DNA of 64,000 bases from an uncultured Coriobacteriaceae bacterium (GTDB lineage Bacteria; Actinomycetota; Coriobacteriia; Coriobacteriales; Atopobiaceae), in contig CADBCS010000004.1 in NCBI GenBank assembly GCA_902793195.1, positions 38,417 to 102,416 on the forward strand. The letters are read 5' to 3'. The notes beneath the pieces were generated by a model. The model was not told where the DNA came from. It searched no databases and saw only the letters and a list, made by a program, of their open reading frames with translations. Shown in pieces: positions 1-9,077 of the stretch; position 1 is the first letter of the stretch; each line of letters opens with the position of its first letter. Position numbers and translations under genes: made by a program.

Positions 1-1
1 G

Positions 2-1444
2 ACGATCTCTGCACAAACGCGGGAGTATCTGGAAAAGATAGGTATATCCGCCCACCACCTGCTGGGAATCATCAACGACATATTGGACATCAGCCGCATT
101 GAATCCGGACGCATAGCAATAAAGAACGAGGAGTTCTCGTTCGCAAAGATGCTGGAACATGTCAATACGATCGTTGGCGGTCAGTGCAACGACAAGGGGC
201 TGCAGTACGACTGCCGGACCATGGGACGGATTGACGACTATTACATTGGCGACGACGTCAAGCTGCGTCAGGTGCTGCTCAACATCCTGGGCAACGCGGT
301 CAAGTTCACGCCGGAAGGCGGCACGGTTGCCCTTACCATTGAGGACGTAAAGCGGTTGAATCACCAAGCCACGCTGCGCTTTACCATCCGCGACACCGGA
401 ATCGGCATGAGCGAGGAGTTCCTGCCCCGCATCTTCGACGCGTTCAGCCAGGAAGACTCCTCTTCGACGAGCAAGTATGGCAGCACGGGCTTGGGCATGC
501 CCATTACCAAGAGCATCGTCGAGCTGATGAACGGGCACATTGAGGTGGAGAGCAAAAAGAACGTGGGGACGACATTTATCGTGACCGTTACCCTGATGCT
601 CGCCGATCGGCAAACGAACGAGGAAGACGAGTTCGAGCTGCACCCCCACGAGATGAGAGTGCTGGTCGTTGATGACGACCACATAGCATGCGAGCATGCG
701 AATCTCGTTTTGAGCCATCTGGGAATCACCTGCGAGACCGTTCTTTCCGGCGAAGAGGCAATGGAGCTGGTAAGGATTCGCCATGCCCGCAGGGAGGACT
801 TCAACCTGATTCTGGTGGACTGGAAGATGCCAGGGATGAATGGGGTAGAAACCACCAGGCAAATCCGCTCAATGGTGGGCGACGACACGCCCATCATCAT
901 CCTCACCTCCTATAACTGGGAAGACATCGAGGAGGAGGCACGCGAAGCCGGAGTTGACACCTTTGCCTCCAAGCCCCTGTTCGCCGGCACGGTTTTGGAT
1001 GAGTTCCGCACGGCATTCCGCAAGAAGAACGCCAGGCCGGATCGGCCTGAGGTGGACCTAAAAGGACGTCGCATACTGCTTGCCGAAGACGTCGAGATCA
1101 ACGCGGAAATCATGATGATGGTGCTCGCGATGCGGGAAATGGACGTGGACGTTGCGCAAAACGGCAAGATTGCCGTAGCGATGTACCAAGACCACGGACC
1201 GAACTACTACGACGCCATCCTGATGGACATGCGCATGCCAGAGATGGACGGACTGGAGGCAACGAAAGTCATAAGGGCCACAAGCCAGGCGGACGCCAAG
1301 ACCATCCCTATTGTTGCCCTCACCGCCAACGCGTTCGACGAGGACGTGCAGCGCAGCATGCAAGCCGGGCTGAACGCCCATCTGTCAAAGCCCGTAGACC
1401 CCGACCTGTTGTTCGAGACCCTGGAGGAGCTGCTAAGGGAGTAA
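2..1444 (+). CDS. Hybrid sensor histidine kinase, 3' part (HATPase + two receiver domains)
   Basis: This is the C-terminal 480 residues of a hybrid two-component kinase cut by the left window edge. The frame is open from base 2 and begins inside the dimerisation helix (HLLGIINDILDISRIESG), so the phosphoacceptor histidine lies upstream. The ATP-binding domain shows the N box (NILGNAVKFTP), G1 (DTGIGM), F (FDAFSQ) and G2 (GSTGLGM) motifs. Two receiver domains follow. The first has VVDDD, the likely phosphoacceptor in LVDWKMPG and the lysine in SKP; the second has LAEDVEIN, LMDMRMPE and LSKPVD. Both look intact, so the protein is a branched or stepwise phosphorelay. No Hpt domain or DNA-binding output is seen, so the signal must pass to a separate partner. 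The input domain and stimulus are outside the window. Confidence 0.9.
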   Translation, partial: TISAQTREYLEKIGISAHHLLGIINDILDISRIESGRIAIKNEEFSFAKMLEHVNTIVGGQCNDKGLQYDCRTMGRIDDYYIGDDVKLRQVLLNILGNAVKFTPEGGTVALTIEDVKRLNHQATLRFTIRDTGIGMSEEFLPRIFDAFSQEDSSSTSKYGSTGLGMPITKSIVELMNGHIEVESKKNVGTTFIVTVTLMLADRQTNEEDEFELHPHEMRVLVVDDDHIACEHANLVLSHLGITCETVLSGEEAMELVRIRHARREDFNLILVDWKMPGMNGVETTRQIRSMVGDDTPIIILTSYNWEDIEEEAREAGVDTFASKPLFAGTVLDEFRTAFRKKNARPDRPEVDLKGRRILLAEDVEINAEIMMMVLAMREMDVDVAQNGKIAVAMYQDHGPNYYDAILMDMRMPEMDGLEATKVIRATSQADAKTIPIVALTANAFDEDVQRSMQAGLNAHLSKPVDPDLLFETLEELLRE

Positions 1445-1515
1445 CGGCCAACGTGCGCGAAGATAGTAACAGGGACCAGGGGAACAGATACGGTTGATCA
1501 AGAAAGGTGCTTGCC

Positions 1516-1836
1516 ATGACAGAAACCAAAATCTATGTTGGCCTTAACGACGCGACCACCAAAACGCAAAAGTTCGACACTGGTCGCTACGTGGAGCTGC
1601 TCAAGAAGGTATGCATTGGCAACGAAACTCCGTTTTCGTTCAACCTCATGGAGGGCGGCTACATCCATGAGGACGGCACCTTCACGCAGGAAAACAGCAT
1701 CGTCGTAACGCTCATCGACGCAGACGACGACGTCGTGGATGCCGTGGCGCGCGACCTGTGCGTGTTCTTCCACCAGGAGTCGGTACTCGTCACCCTCAAT
1801 CAGATAGAGGCGCGCATCATTAGCGAGACGCTGTAG
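1516..1836 (+). CDS. Small hypothetical protein (106 aa)
   Basis: A soluble protein of 106 residues with no membrane segment or signal peptide. The ATG at 1516 is preferred over a GTG at 1507 because AGAAAGG lies just upstream at suitable spacing. It alternates predicted strands and helices (KIYVGLNDATT, then SIVVTLIDADDDVVDAVARDL), which suggests a small ferredoxin-like alpha/beta fold. It faintly recalls DUF3574-like proteins, but I cannot assign it with confidence. It starts 71 nt after the histidine kinase on the same strand and is followed by a strong hairpin terminator, so the two may form one transcript. Confidence 0.6.
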   Translation: MTETKIYVGLNDATTKTQKFDTGRYVELLKKVCIGNETPFSFNLMEGGYIHEDGTFTQENSIVVTLIDADDDVVDAVARDLCVFFHQESVLVTLNQIEARIISETL

Positions 1837-1880
1837 ACGTAGCTTGCGGCGGCGCTGTCCCTCAAGGTCTTTTGCAGGAG

Positions 1881-1920
1881 GGCCTCGTTGGAGAACCACT
1901 CTCCAACGAGGCCTATTTGT
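1881..1920 (+). terminator. Strong hairpin terminator
   Basis: A perfect 14-bp inverted repeat (1881-1894 with 1900-1913) around a 5-nt loop, followed by a short T-rich stretch. It lies 45 nt after the small gene ending at 1836 and should end that transcript. The U-tract is weak. Confidence 0.7.
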
Positions 1921-2091
1921 CATACCGCCACGTAAACTCATTGCAACAGAGATGGAACGGCGGTGAGGCAGCCCGAACTGCGTCGCCGCCGTTGTTACAA
2001 AAAACCCAACAAATGCGTAACAAGGATGGTATAGCGACCAGTCGGGCTCCGATATCATTTAAACAAGACATCAAGTAGGTTGGAGCATATC

Positions 2092-2889
2092 ATGGACATA
2101 GTATTTAGTGACGTGGACGGAACGCTGGTGGGAGACGACCACCATCCCATATTGCAGAGCGCGGACGTAATCCACGCGGCCTGCGAGCACGTAACGTTTT
2201 GCCTGGTATCCGCACGTTCGCCCGAGGGACTCTATCCCATTCAGGAGCAACTGGGCTTTAGCGGTCCGCTTGCGTGCTATTCGGGGGCCTATGTGCTCGA
2301 CCACGAGGGCACGGAGCTCTTTAGCACCACCATCCCCACCACAGACGCCGTAGCCATAAAGGAGTACGTGTCCCACGAGTTCCCCGCCATGACGGTGGGA
2401 ACGTACGGATTCCACACGTGGATCGCAGATGACGTCAACGACCCGCGCATACGCACCGAGGAGAAGCTGGTGCAGACGACCGCCACCGAATGCAAGGACC
2501 TCCTGTCCACCTTTGGGGAGCGTGGCGTCCACAAGCTGCTCCTCATGGGAGAGCCGGACCAAATACGGCTCGCGCAAGAGACGTTGGCCGCGCGCTATCC
2601 CAACCTCAACGTGGTGCGCTCCAGCACGATCCTGTGCGAGGTGATGGCTCGCGACGCAAGCAAGAGCAATGCGGTGCGCATAGTGTGCGAGCGATACGGC
2701 ACCTCGCCCGAGCACGCGGTGGCATTTGGCGACGGCCCCAACGACATCGACATGCTCCAGGCGGTGGGCACCTCATATGCCATGGCCAATGCCGAGAAGA
2801 GCGTAATGGAGTCGGCCACGCATGTCCTGCCGTGGACGAACCAGCAGTCCGGAGTCGCCCGCCAGCTCGAGGTGCTCGTGAGACAGTAG
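2092..2889 (+). CDS. HAD-superfamily hydrolase, Cof type
   Basis: A 265-residue Cof/YidA-type HAD phosphatase, a family that mostly hydrolyses small sugar phosphates or nucleotides in the cytoplasm. Motif I is DVDGTL near residue 8, where the first Asp is the nucleophile. Motif II is VSARSPEGL near residue 40. The conserved lysine is in ASKSNAV and the metal-binding motif IV is GDGPNDIDML. Length is normal for the family. The ATG at 2092 is preferred over a TTG at 2080 because GGAG sits six bases upstream of it. The gene is convergent with the AraC regulator. The substrate cannot be read from the sequence. Confidence 0.9.
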   Translation: MDIVFSDVDGTLVGDDHHPILQSADVIHAACEHVTFCLVSARSPEGLYPIQEQLGFSGPLACYSGAYVLDHEGTELFSTTIPTTDAVAIKEYVSHEFPAMTVGTYGFHTWIADDVNDPRIRTEEKLVQTTATECKDLLSTFGERGVHKLLLMGEPDQIRLAQETLAARYPNLNVVRSSTILCEVMARDASKSNAVRIVCERYGTSPEHAVAFGDGPNDIDMLQAVGTSYAMANAEKSVMESATHVLPWTNQQSGVARQLEVLVRQ

Positions 2890-2928
2890 CTGCGCCTCCG
2901 CCAGTTGCGCCTCCGCGCAAGCTTGGTG

Positions 2929-3756
2929 CTATATCTCGTGGACCTCTCGCGTGCGCCATCCGCGGGGGGTCTCTCCCGTTAGCTGCTTAAACACGTTTTG
3001 AAAGTGGCTTTGCGACGAGAAGCCCGTTTGGTACGCAATCTGGGAGATCTCGCAGTCGGTGGTGTCCAGCAGACGGCGGGCACGCTCCACGCGCAGCCTC
3101 CGCACGTACGAGGCAAAGGTCTCCCCCGTCTCCTGCTTAAACCGCGTGCAAAGCGTCTTGCGGCTCACGCCGCATGCCTCTGCCACCGAGTCGCCGTCCA
3201 GCGGCTCACTCAGGTGGCTGCGCACATAGGTCATGGCGTGGTGCGAGAGCGGGTGCGAGTATGCGCTGGCCTCGTTGGAAACCGCCTTGGTAAGCTCGAG
3301 CATCATGGGCAGCACGAGGTAATGAACGAGCTCCTCGTTAATGGACTCGTTGGCAAGCTTTATGTAGTCCTGCGTAATGGCATAGCCGCGGTCCACGGAA
3401 AGGCCGCCGTTGCGCGCGGCCTGCACGCAGGTGCTCGCCAAAAACGCAATGGCCGTCCTTCCCTGCAGGAGCGGATCGTCGGAGGTGCGCAGCTCCATGA
3501 GCGGCATGTTCATTCGTATGAACTCAAGCAGTCCCTCCACGTCTCCCATCGAGATAAACGACGAAAACCCCTCGTACTGCTCGGCAATCTCACGCGAGGT
3601 TATGTGGGTGTTTACCGCAATAAAGTACATGCGCTTTGAGTAGGTGACTATGCGAGCCAGGTCATCCTCGGTTCCACCCTCGTTCACATACGAGATCGCG
3701 TCCATAATCTCCTGCGTGGTAAGCAGCGTGTACGATTCCGACTCCCCTTGTGGCAT
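2929..3756 (-). CDS. AraC-family transcriptional regulator
   Basis: A 275-residue regulator with two helix-turn-helix motifs in the last 100 residues (DSVAEACGVSRKTLCTRFKQ and ISQIAYQTGFSSQSHFQNVF), which is the AraC/XylS DNA-binding domain. The N-terminal 170 residues form a helical effector domain without clear cupin motifs. The start is placed at 3756 because a purine-rich GAGGGGGAGG precedes it; the frame is open for a further 24 codons. It is divergent from the mannose-type PTS operon across a 184-bp region and is the obvious candidate regulator of that operon (inference from position). Confidence 0.88.
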   Translation of the reverse strand: MPQGESESYTLLTTQEIMDAISYVNEGGTEDDLARIVTYSKRMYFIAVNTHITSREIAEQYEGFSSFISMGDVEGLLEFIRMNMPLMELRTSDDPLLQGRTAIAFLASTCVQAARNGGLSVDRGYAITQDYIKLANESINEELVHYLVLPMMLELTKAVSNEASAYSHPLSHHAMTYVRSHLSEPLDGDSVAEACGVSRKTLCTRFKQETGETFASYVRRLRVERARRLLDTTDCEISQIAYQTGFSSQSHFQNVFKQLTGETPRGWRTREVHEI

Positions 3757-3856
3757 GGCCTCCCCCTCGTAAGTTGTATCAAATCCGCAGAAAAATTGTA
3801 ACAGCGTTGGTATTTTTAGGTTCACCACAATCCCATAATTAACCTTACGGTCAAAC

Positions 3857-3896
3857 AGCGCGGCACCAAACCGTTTCTGGCTAAACGGGCCGCGCT
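3857..3896 (+). promoter_or_regulatory. Leader hairpin upstream of the PTS operon
   Basis: A two-part dyad. The outer arms AGCGCGGC / GCCGCGCT enclose inner arms CCGTTT / AAACGG around a 6-nt loop. It lies about 30 nt before the ribosome-binding site of the EIIA gene and has no T-tract, so it looks more like a 5'-leader structure or operator than a terminator. Confidence 0.45.
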
Positions 3897-3940
3897 ATCG
3901 ATTCTCTCGCCGATGGGCGGAGATGGAAGGAGATATGCCT

Positions 3941-4375
3941 ATGAAGTATTTGCTCTTGGTAAGCCACGGGACCATGGCGCCTGGCGTGCACAGCGTTATT
4001 CGCATGCTGCTTGGCGACCGCGACAACGTGCTCAGCTGCTCGATGGAGGACGGTGTCTCGGCCGACGAATTCGTAAGCCTCTTGGAAGGCGTTATTGCAC
4101 CCATCGATGCCAGCGACTCCGTCGTCCTTCTTGGCGACATCATGGGCGGGTCCCCACTTACCAACACCCTCAACACGCTCACCCAGCATGGCCTTTTGGC
4201 CAACACGGTGGCCTTTGGCGGCCTGAGCCTGCCCATGGCCATTGCCGCCCTCATGGGCATCGAGGATGGCATCGAGGGCGATGCCTTCGTCAACAACGTG
4301 CTGGATGAGGCGCGCAACGGCGTTGTGAAGATCGACCTTGCCTTCGATGACGATGACGAGGAAGAAGATCTGTAG
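3941..4375 (+). CDS. PTS mannose/fructose/sorbose-type EIIA component
   Basis: A 144-residue EIIA of the mannose-family phosphotransferase system. It takes phosphate from HPr on the histidine in LLLVSHGTMAPG (His8) and passes it to EIIB. The core LLGDIMGGSPLTNT is typical of the EIIA-Man fold. The ATG at 3941 is chosen because AAGGAG lies eight bases upstream; earlier ATGs at 3923 and 3935 are too close to it or before it. An unusual acidic tail (about ten Asp/Glu residues) ends the protein. It is first in an operon with EIIB, EIIC and EIID. Confidence 0.92.
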   Translation: MKYLLLVSHGTMAPGVHSVIRMLLGDRDNVLSCSMEDGVSADEFVSLLEGVIAPIDASDSVVLLGDIMGGSPLTNTLNTLTQHGLLANTVAFGGLSLPMAIAALMGIEDGIEGDAFVNNVLDEARNGVVKIDLAFDDDDEEEDL

Positions 4376-4404
4376 GGTTACGAACAGAAGGAAGGAAAAG
4401 GGAC

Positions 4405-4902
4405 ATGATTTCATTCGTACGTATTGACGACCGCATGATTCACGGCCAGACCGTAACGCGTTGGAGCCTGGAGTATCCGTGCGACGGCATCATCGCCGTT
4501 AACAACGTTGCCGCGAGCAACCCCGTGCTCAAGGCCGCCTACAAGGGCGCCGCTCCCGACAAGAAGATCTTCGTGTGGACCATGGACCACTTCAAGGAGA
4601 GCGCCGACAAGGTTCTTGCCAGCAAGACGCGTTACTTCCTGATCACCAAGAACCCGCTGGACATGAAGGAGATCCTGGTTGACTTTGGCTTTAAGCCCTC
4701 CGATGTCAAGCGCGTCATCGTTGGCCCGTGCAACGATCGTCCCAACACCGTGAAGCTGGGCAACAACCAGTCCATCACCGCCGAGGAGGCCCAGGCCTTC
4801 GAGGACATGACGAAGGCCGGCTACACCGTTGAGTTCGCCCTCATCAAGGAAGCCTCCATTGGCGAGTGGCCCAAGTTCCGCGGTCAGTTTAACGTTCAGT
4901 AA
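4405..4902 (+). CDS. PTS mannose/fructose/sorbose-type EIIB component
   Basis: A 165-residue EIIB subunit. The phosphorylated histidine is in RIDDRMIHGQ (His14), followed by the conserved TRW. It accepts phosphate from EIIA and phosphorylates the sugar entering through EIIC/EIID. Length and motif order match the family throughout. A clear GAAGGAAGG ribosome-binding site precedes the ATG. It lies 29 nt after EIIA and 9 nt before EIIC. Subfamily sugar specificity (mannose, glucose, sorbose, galactosamine) cannot be read from this subunit. Confidence 0.93.
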   Translation: MISFVRIDDRMIHGQTVTRWSLEYPCDGIIAVNNVAASNPVLKAAYKGAAPDKKIFVWTMDHFKESADKVLASKTRYFLITKNPLDMKEILVDFGFKPSDVKRVIVGPCNDRPNTVKLGNNQSITAEEAQAFEDMTKAGYTVEFALIKEASIGEWPKFRGQFNVQ

Positions 4903-4911
4903 GGAGCAACC

Positions 4912-5778
4912 ATGGGAATTAGCGTAATACAAGCAGTCCTCCTGGGACTCTTCGCCTGCCTGGCATCCCTGCCTGGCATGGGCGGCACAACCATTGGTAA
5001 CTACACGCTCGGTCGTCCTCTGGTCGGCGGCCTTGTGGTCGGCATCATCATGGGCGACATCCAGACTGGCATCATCGTGGGTGCTGCCATCCAGCTGGTG
5101 TACATCGCACTGGTCACGCCTGGTGGTACCGTCTCCGCCGACGTTCGCGCCGTAACCTACATCGGCATCCCGCTGGCCATCCTGGCCATCCGCGCACAGG
5201 GACTCGATCCCGCATCCGAGGCCGCCTCTGGCCTGGCCGCCTCCCTCGGCGCCGCAGTCGGTACGCTCGGCACCGTCCTGTTCTATGGCACCGCCACCCT
5301 CAACCTCGTGTGGCAGGGCATTGGCTGGAAGGCAATGGATGGTGGCAAGTGGTCCACCATCAAGAAGACCGTCCCCATGGTTGACTTCGTGCTTCCCTGG
5401 ATCAGCCACATCGCGTTCTCCTTTATCCCCACCGTCGTTATTTGCATGGCCGGTGAGTCCATGGTCGGTCTTATGAAGGACTACCTGCCCATGGACGGCA
5501 TTGCCATGAAGACCCTCTTTACCGTGGGTTCGCTGCTTCCCGCCGTCGGTGTTGCCATCCTGTGCAAGCAGGTCGTGCAGAAGCCGCTCGACTGGGTTAC
5601 CTTTGGTCTTGGCTTTACGCTTGCTGCCGTAATGGGCTGCAACCTTATTGCCTCCGCCCTCATCGCCGTGTTCTTTGCACTGATCAACTTCAAGGTGGAG
5701 CAGCTCAAGACCGCCCGCCCCGCAATCGCAGCTGAGGGAGCGGCAACGTTCGATGACGAGGAAGAGGAGGACATATAA
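4912..5778 (+). CDS. PTS mannose/fructose/sorbose-type EIIC component
   Basis: A 288-residue membrane subunit that forms the sugar channel together with EIID. Several hydrophobic helices are visible, with the family pattern GGTTIGNYTLGRPLVGG near residue 25 and glycine-rich GIIMGDIQTGIIVGAAIQL after it. A GGAG site precedes the ATG. The C-terminus is a short acidic tail (DDEEEEDI), echoing the acidic tail on EIIA. The stop overlaps the EIID start by one base (ATAATG), indicating translational coupling. Confidence 0.93.
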   Translation: MGISVIQAVLLGLFACLASLPGMGGTTIGNYTLGRPLVGGLVVGIIMGDIQTGIIVGAAIQLVYIALVTPGGTVSADVRAVTYIGIPLAILAIRAQGLDPASEAASGLAASLGAAVGTLGTVLFYGTATLNLVWQGIGWKAMDGGKWSTIKKTVPMVDFVLPWISHIAFSFIPTVVICMAGESMVGLMKDYLPMDGIAMKTLFTVGSLLPAVGVAILCKQVVQKPLDWVTFGLGFTLAAVMGCNLIASALIAVFFALINFKVEQLKTARPAIAAEGAATFDDEEEEDI

Positions 5779-6611
5779 TGGCTGAGCTCAAAAAAGTTTC
5801 GAAGAAAGCGCGGAACAGCGCATTCCTTCGCTGGATTTACGGCAACCTCACCTGCTTCTCCCAGGAGCACATGCAGACGTTCGGCTACCTGGCCGCAATG
5901 CTGCCCGTAGTGGACGAGCTCTACGACACGGACGAGGAGAAGGTCCAGGCACTTTCCACGTACCGCACCTTCTTTAACACCGAGCCGCAGATCGGCACCA
6001 TGGTCGTCGGCCTCACGGTTGGCCTTGAGGAGGCGCGCGCCAACGGCGAGCCCCTCGACGACGACACCATCAACGGCATCCGCGCCGGCCTCATGGGCCC
6101 GCTTGCCGGCCTGGGCGACTCCATCATCGTCGGCACCTTCATCCCCATCCTGCTGGGCATCGCCCTTGGTCTCTCCACCGGCGGAAACGTGCTTGGCCCC
6201 CTGTTCTACATCGTGGTGTGGAACGTTGCCATGTACTTTGGCATGAAGTTCGCGTTCGACCAGGGCTATGAGCTTGGCGGCTCCGCCGTTGAGGCACTGG
6301 TTGGTCCGCAGTCTGCAGCTCTTCGCTCCTCCATCGTTATGGTGGGCACCATGGTTATCGGCGCCGTTGCCGCAACCTGGATCAACATTACCACCGCACT
6401 CGTCGTGCCCTTCTCGGCCGACAGCAGCCTGGTGCTCCAGGACACGCTTGACTCCATCTATCCCAAGCTGCTCAACTTCGTGTTCGTGTGGTTCTGCTGG
6501 TGGCTCATGACCAAGCGCAAGATGTCGCCGACCGTGGTAATGGGTCTGCTCGTCGTTATCGCTCTGGTGGGCGTACTGGTTGGCTTCTTCAACCCGGGCC
6601 TGTCCTACTAG
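5778..6611 (+). CDS. PTS mannose/fructose/sorbose-type EIID component
   Basis: A 277-residue EIID subunit. The N-terminal half is amphipathic and cytoplasmic (FLRWIYGNLTCFSQEHMQTFGY is the family signature region), with GLMGPLAGLGDSI in the middle and hydrophobic helices at the C-terminus. It completes the translocation unit with EIIC. It is translationally coupled to EIIC and followed after 33 nt by a small membrane protein gene on the same strand. With EIIA and EIIB this is a complete system needing only general EI and HPr, which are not in the window. Confidence 0.93.
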   Translation: MAELKKVSKKARNSAFLRWIYGNLTCFSQEHMQTFGYLAAMLPVVDELYDTDEEKVQALSTYRTFFNTEPQIGTMVVGLTVGLEEARANGEPLDDDTINGIRAGLMGPLAGLGDSIIVGTFIPILLGIALGLSTGGNVLGPLFYIVVWNVAMYFGMKFAFDQGYELGGSAVEALVGPQSAALRSSIVMVGTMVIGAVAATWINITTALVVPFSADSSLVLQDTLDSIYPKLLNFVFVWFCWWLMTKRKMSPTVVMGLLVVIALVGVLVGFFNPGLSY

Positions 6612-6644
6612 TAGCCAAAACGCAAAGCCACAAGAGGAGACGTA

Positions 6645-6971
6645 ATGAAAAAGGCAGCGAACAAGGGCCAAAAGGAGCGCAAGCTCTACCGGCGTGAGTG
6701 GGTGGAAACCGACAACCCGCTGGTAAACGAGGCGCGCGCCCAGACGCTTGCGCTGCAGAAGCTGCAGGTATGGCTTCGCCTCGCATACGCCGCCCTCGCG
6801 CTCGCAGCGCTGCTTGGATACTGGGGATTCGCCGAGAATGGCGGTCTTGCACCAGGCATTGTGGGAATCGTTTTGGGAGTGATTTCCCTGGGTGTGGTAA
6901 TTGTCCTGAGGATCGGAATCGATCACGGGCGAAAGAACGTAAATGCCATGCTCAAGGAGTTGGAAGCATAA
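6645..6971 (+). CDS. Small two-helix membrane protein at the end of the PTS operon
   Basis: A 108-residue protein with a basic N-terminus (MKKAANKGQKERK), two hydrophobic segments at about residues 43-63 and 68-88, and a short cytoplasmic-type tail. No family is recognised. AAGAGGAGA precedes the ATG. It shares the PTS transcript (33-nt gap) and is followed by a rho-independent terminator, so it is probably an accessory or unrelated small membrane protein made with the transporter. A function cannot be assigned. Confidence 0.65.
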   Translation: MKKAANKGQKERKLYRREWVETDNPLVNEARAQTLALQKLQVWLRLAYAALALAALLGYWGFAENGGLAPGIVGIVLGVISLGVVIVLRIGIDHGRKNVNAMLKELEA

Positions 6972-6995
6972 AAATTGCCTTCCTTCCTTCTTCCA

Positions 6996-7028
6996 CCCCG
7001 CGTCGCACGACGGCGCGGGGCTTTTTTT
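6996..7028 (+). terminator. Rho-independent terminator of the PTS operon
   Basis: GC-rich stem (CCCCGC...GCGGGG with inner GTCG/CGAC) followed directly by seven T residues. It lies 25 nt after the stop at 6971. A second hairpin at 7048-7072 (CCCGGA.../...TCCGGG around GGGACCGTCCC) follows. Confidence 0.88.
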
Positions 7029-7198
7029 GCGCAGAGACGACAACTCGCCCGGAAGGGACCGTCCCCTCCGGGTGAAGGATCCCGCGTGACCAGACTGGCT
7101 TCCGTTGCCGCTTAGCCCTAGATGTAGGTTTCTTTTTTTGCATAAGAAGAGTATCGTAAAGAAGCGTTACGGTCAGCGCGCAGACGGTTTCGGTTCGC

Positions 7199-8977
7199 AT
7201 GAACGAAGGTACGGAAATGGTGGCACAAGAGATCGACGAAGCTTCGCTTAGAGTTCTGCTCGACAACATACCCGCCATCACCTTCTTCAAAGACGTTGCG
7301 ACCGGTAGATACCTAGCCTGCAATCGTATGTTCGCCAAGTTCGCTGGCAAGGATAGTCCCCAGGAGATAGTGGGGCTAACGGACCACGACGTCTTTGAGC
7401 GGGAGACGGCCGATCGGTTTGTGAGCGACGACAGGGTCGCGCTGTCCATGGACGAGCCCTACAGGCTCTTTGAGAATGTACGCGATTCGTCGGGCAACTT
7501 GCACCGGCTCCAGAGCTCCAAGGTCAAATTTGTGGATGACTTAGGTCGGCTGTGCGTCCTCGGCATGTCCGTCGACGCAACGGAGACGCTAAGAGCCAGG
7601 GAGGAGAACGAGCGGGCGCGGACCGCACACGAGGAGGCCATGAGTACGAGTGCCATGTACGAGAACATGGTCCATGCGCTCTCGGGGGACTACTTTAGCC
7701 TGTACTACGTAAACGTGGAGACGGATGACTACGTCGAATACCGATTGCGAACCGTGCGCGGCATGGTTGCGACGGAGAGGCGTGGCACCAGCTTCTTTGT
7801 GGAGGCCCGTAAGAACGCACCGCACATCATATACCGTGAGGACCTGAGTCGCTTTGTTGAGGTGATCGACAAGGAGAGGCTTCTTGCCAAGGTGCAGAAG
7901 CACGGTGCGTGCATCTGCCATTTCCGCCTTTTGATCGGTGGGGTCCCAACCTACGTGAGCATGAAGGCTACGCGCGTTCCCAAAGACGACGAGCACATTG
8001 TTATTGGCCTGAGCAACGTGGACGCCCAAGTGAGAGACCGCATAGCGGCAGAGCGCGCAGAAGAGGGCAGGAGGGCGTACCTGAGGCTCAAGGCCTTCGT
8101 TGGAAACCTGTTGGTGCTCTATTACGTGGACCCCACAACCTTCGAATACACGGAGTTCAGCACCACCACGAGCTTCGAGCACCTTGGCATAGCCAAGCAG
8201 GGATCCGACTTCTTTGAGTCCACGTACAGGAACAGCTTTGGCACGGTGCATCCCGAGGACCAGGAACTGTTCCATTCGCATGTTACCAAGGAGAACGTTC
8301 TTGCCGCAATTGAGCGAAACGGCTCGTTCTCGTTGGGCTATCGCCTGCTGAGCGACGGGCTTCCCACGTACGTGAGGCTGCAGGCGGTGATGGTCATGGA
8401 AGGCGATAAGCCCTTGCTCATCATCGGTCTTCTTGACGAGGACGCACAGGTAAAACAGATGCACGAGTACGAACGAAATCTCTTGGTTGCCAAAAAGCAG
8501 GCCGTCATCGATCCGCTCACGGGCGTAAAGAACAAGCATGCCTACGCAGAGTGGGAGGAGAGGATTGACGCCGCAATAGCCAAGGACGAGCAGGATCCGT
8601 TTGCGGTAGTGGTATGCGACATCAACGACCTCAAGGCGGTAAACGACCGGTATGGGCACAAGGAAGGTGACACCTGCATCAGGAGGGCCTGCGCAAGGAT
8701 TTGTAGTGTCTTTGCCCATAGCCCGGTGTTTAGGGTGGGCGGTGACGAGTTTGTGGTAATTCTCACCCTAGGTGACTACGAGCGCCGTACCGAGCTGGTA
8801 GACATGGTAGTTGCTGTGCCAACGGAAGAGCTGGAACACAAGGTGGGAGATACCATCGCCGCCGGTATGGCCGAGTTCCAAAAGGAACGGCACCCTTCGC
8901 TCCTGAGCGTCTTTGAGGAGGCCGACAAAGCCATGTACGCAAGAAAGCGGCTCATGAAGGCGACCGCCGCGAAGTGA
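7199..8977 (+). CDS. PAS-domain GGDEF protein (putative diguanylate cyclase)
   Basis: A soluble protein of up to 592 residues. A PAS domain occupies about residues 15-130 (LLDNIPAITFFKDVATGRYL). Two related sensor-like segments follow, each containing a LxLYYVxxxT pattern near 160 and 300. The C-terminal GGDEF domain begins at DPLTGVKNKHAY and has an intact VGGDEFVV near residue 513, so cyclic di-GMP synthesis is plausible. There is no RxxD inhibitory site in the usual place and no membrane helix. The start is uncertain: an ATG at 7217 has a better AAGG ribosome-binding site than the one at 7199. The doubled sensor segments resemble each other and may have arisen by duplication. Confidence 0.87.
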   Translation: MNEGTEMVAQEIDEASLRVLLDNIPAITFFKDVATGRYLACNRMFAKFAGKDSPQEIVGLTDHDVFERETADRFVSDDRVALSMDEPYRLFENVRDSSGNLHRLQSSKVKFVDDLGRLCVLGMSVDATETLRAREENERARTAHEEAMSTSAMYENMVHALSGDYFSLYYVNVETDDYVEYRLRTVRGMVATERRGTSFFVEARKNAPHIIYREDLSRFVEVIDKERLLAKVQKHGACICHFRLLIGGVPTYVSMKATRVPKDDEHIVIGLSNVDAQVRDRIAAERAEEGRRAYLRLKAFVGNLLVLYYVDPTTFEYTEFSTTTSFEHLGIAKQGSDFFESTYRNSFGTVHPEDQELFHSHVTKENVLAAIERNGSFSLGYRLLSDGLPTYVRLQAVMVMEGDKPLLIIGLLDEDAQVKQMHEYERNLLVAKKQAVIDPLTGVKNKHAYAEWEERIDAAIAKDEQDPFAVVVCDINDLKAVNDRYGHKEGDTCIRRACARICSVFAHSPVFRVGGDEFVVILTLGDYERRTELVDMVVAVPTEELEHKVGDTIAAGMAEFQKERHPSLLSVFEEADKAMYARKRLMKATAAK

Positions 8978-9077
8978 TCTGGCACGCCCACTGTCCGTCC
9001 AGAGATGGGTAGCTGTTCCTAAGCACAAATGAGCGGTATGCTAGGTTCACGGATTGGCATATCGAAAGGAGAACACC

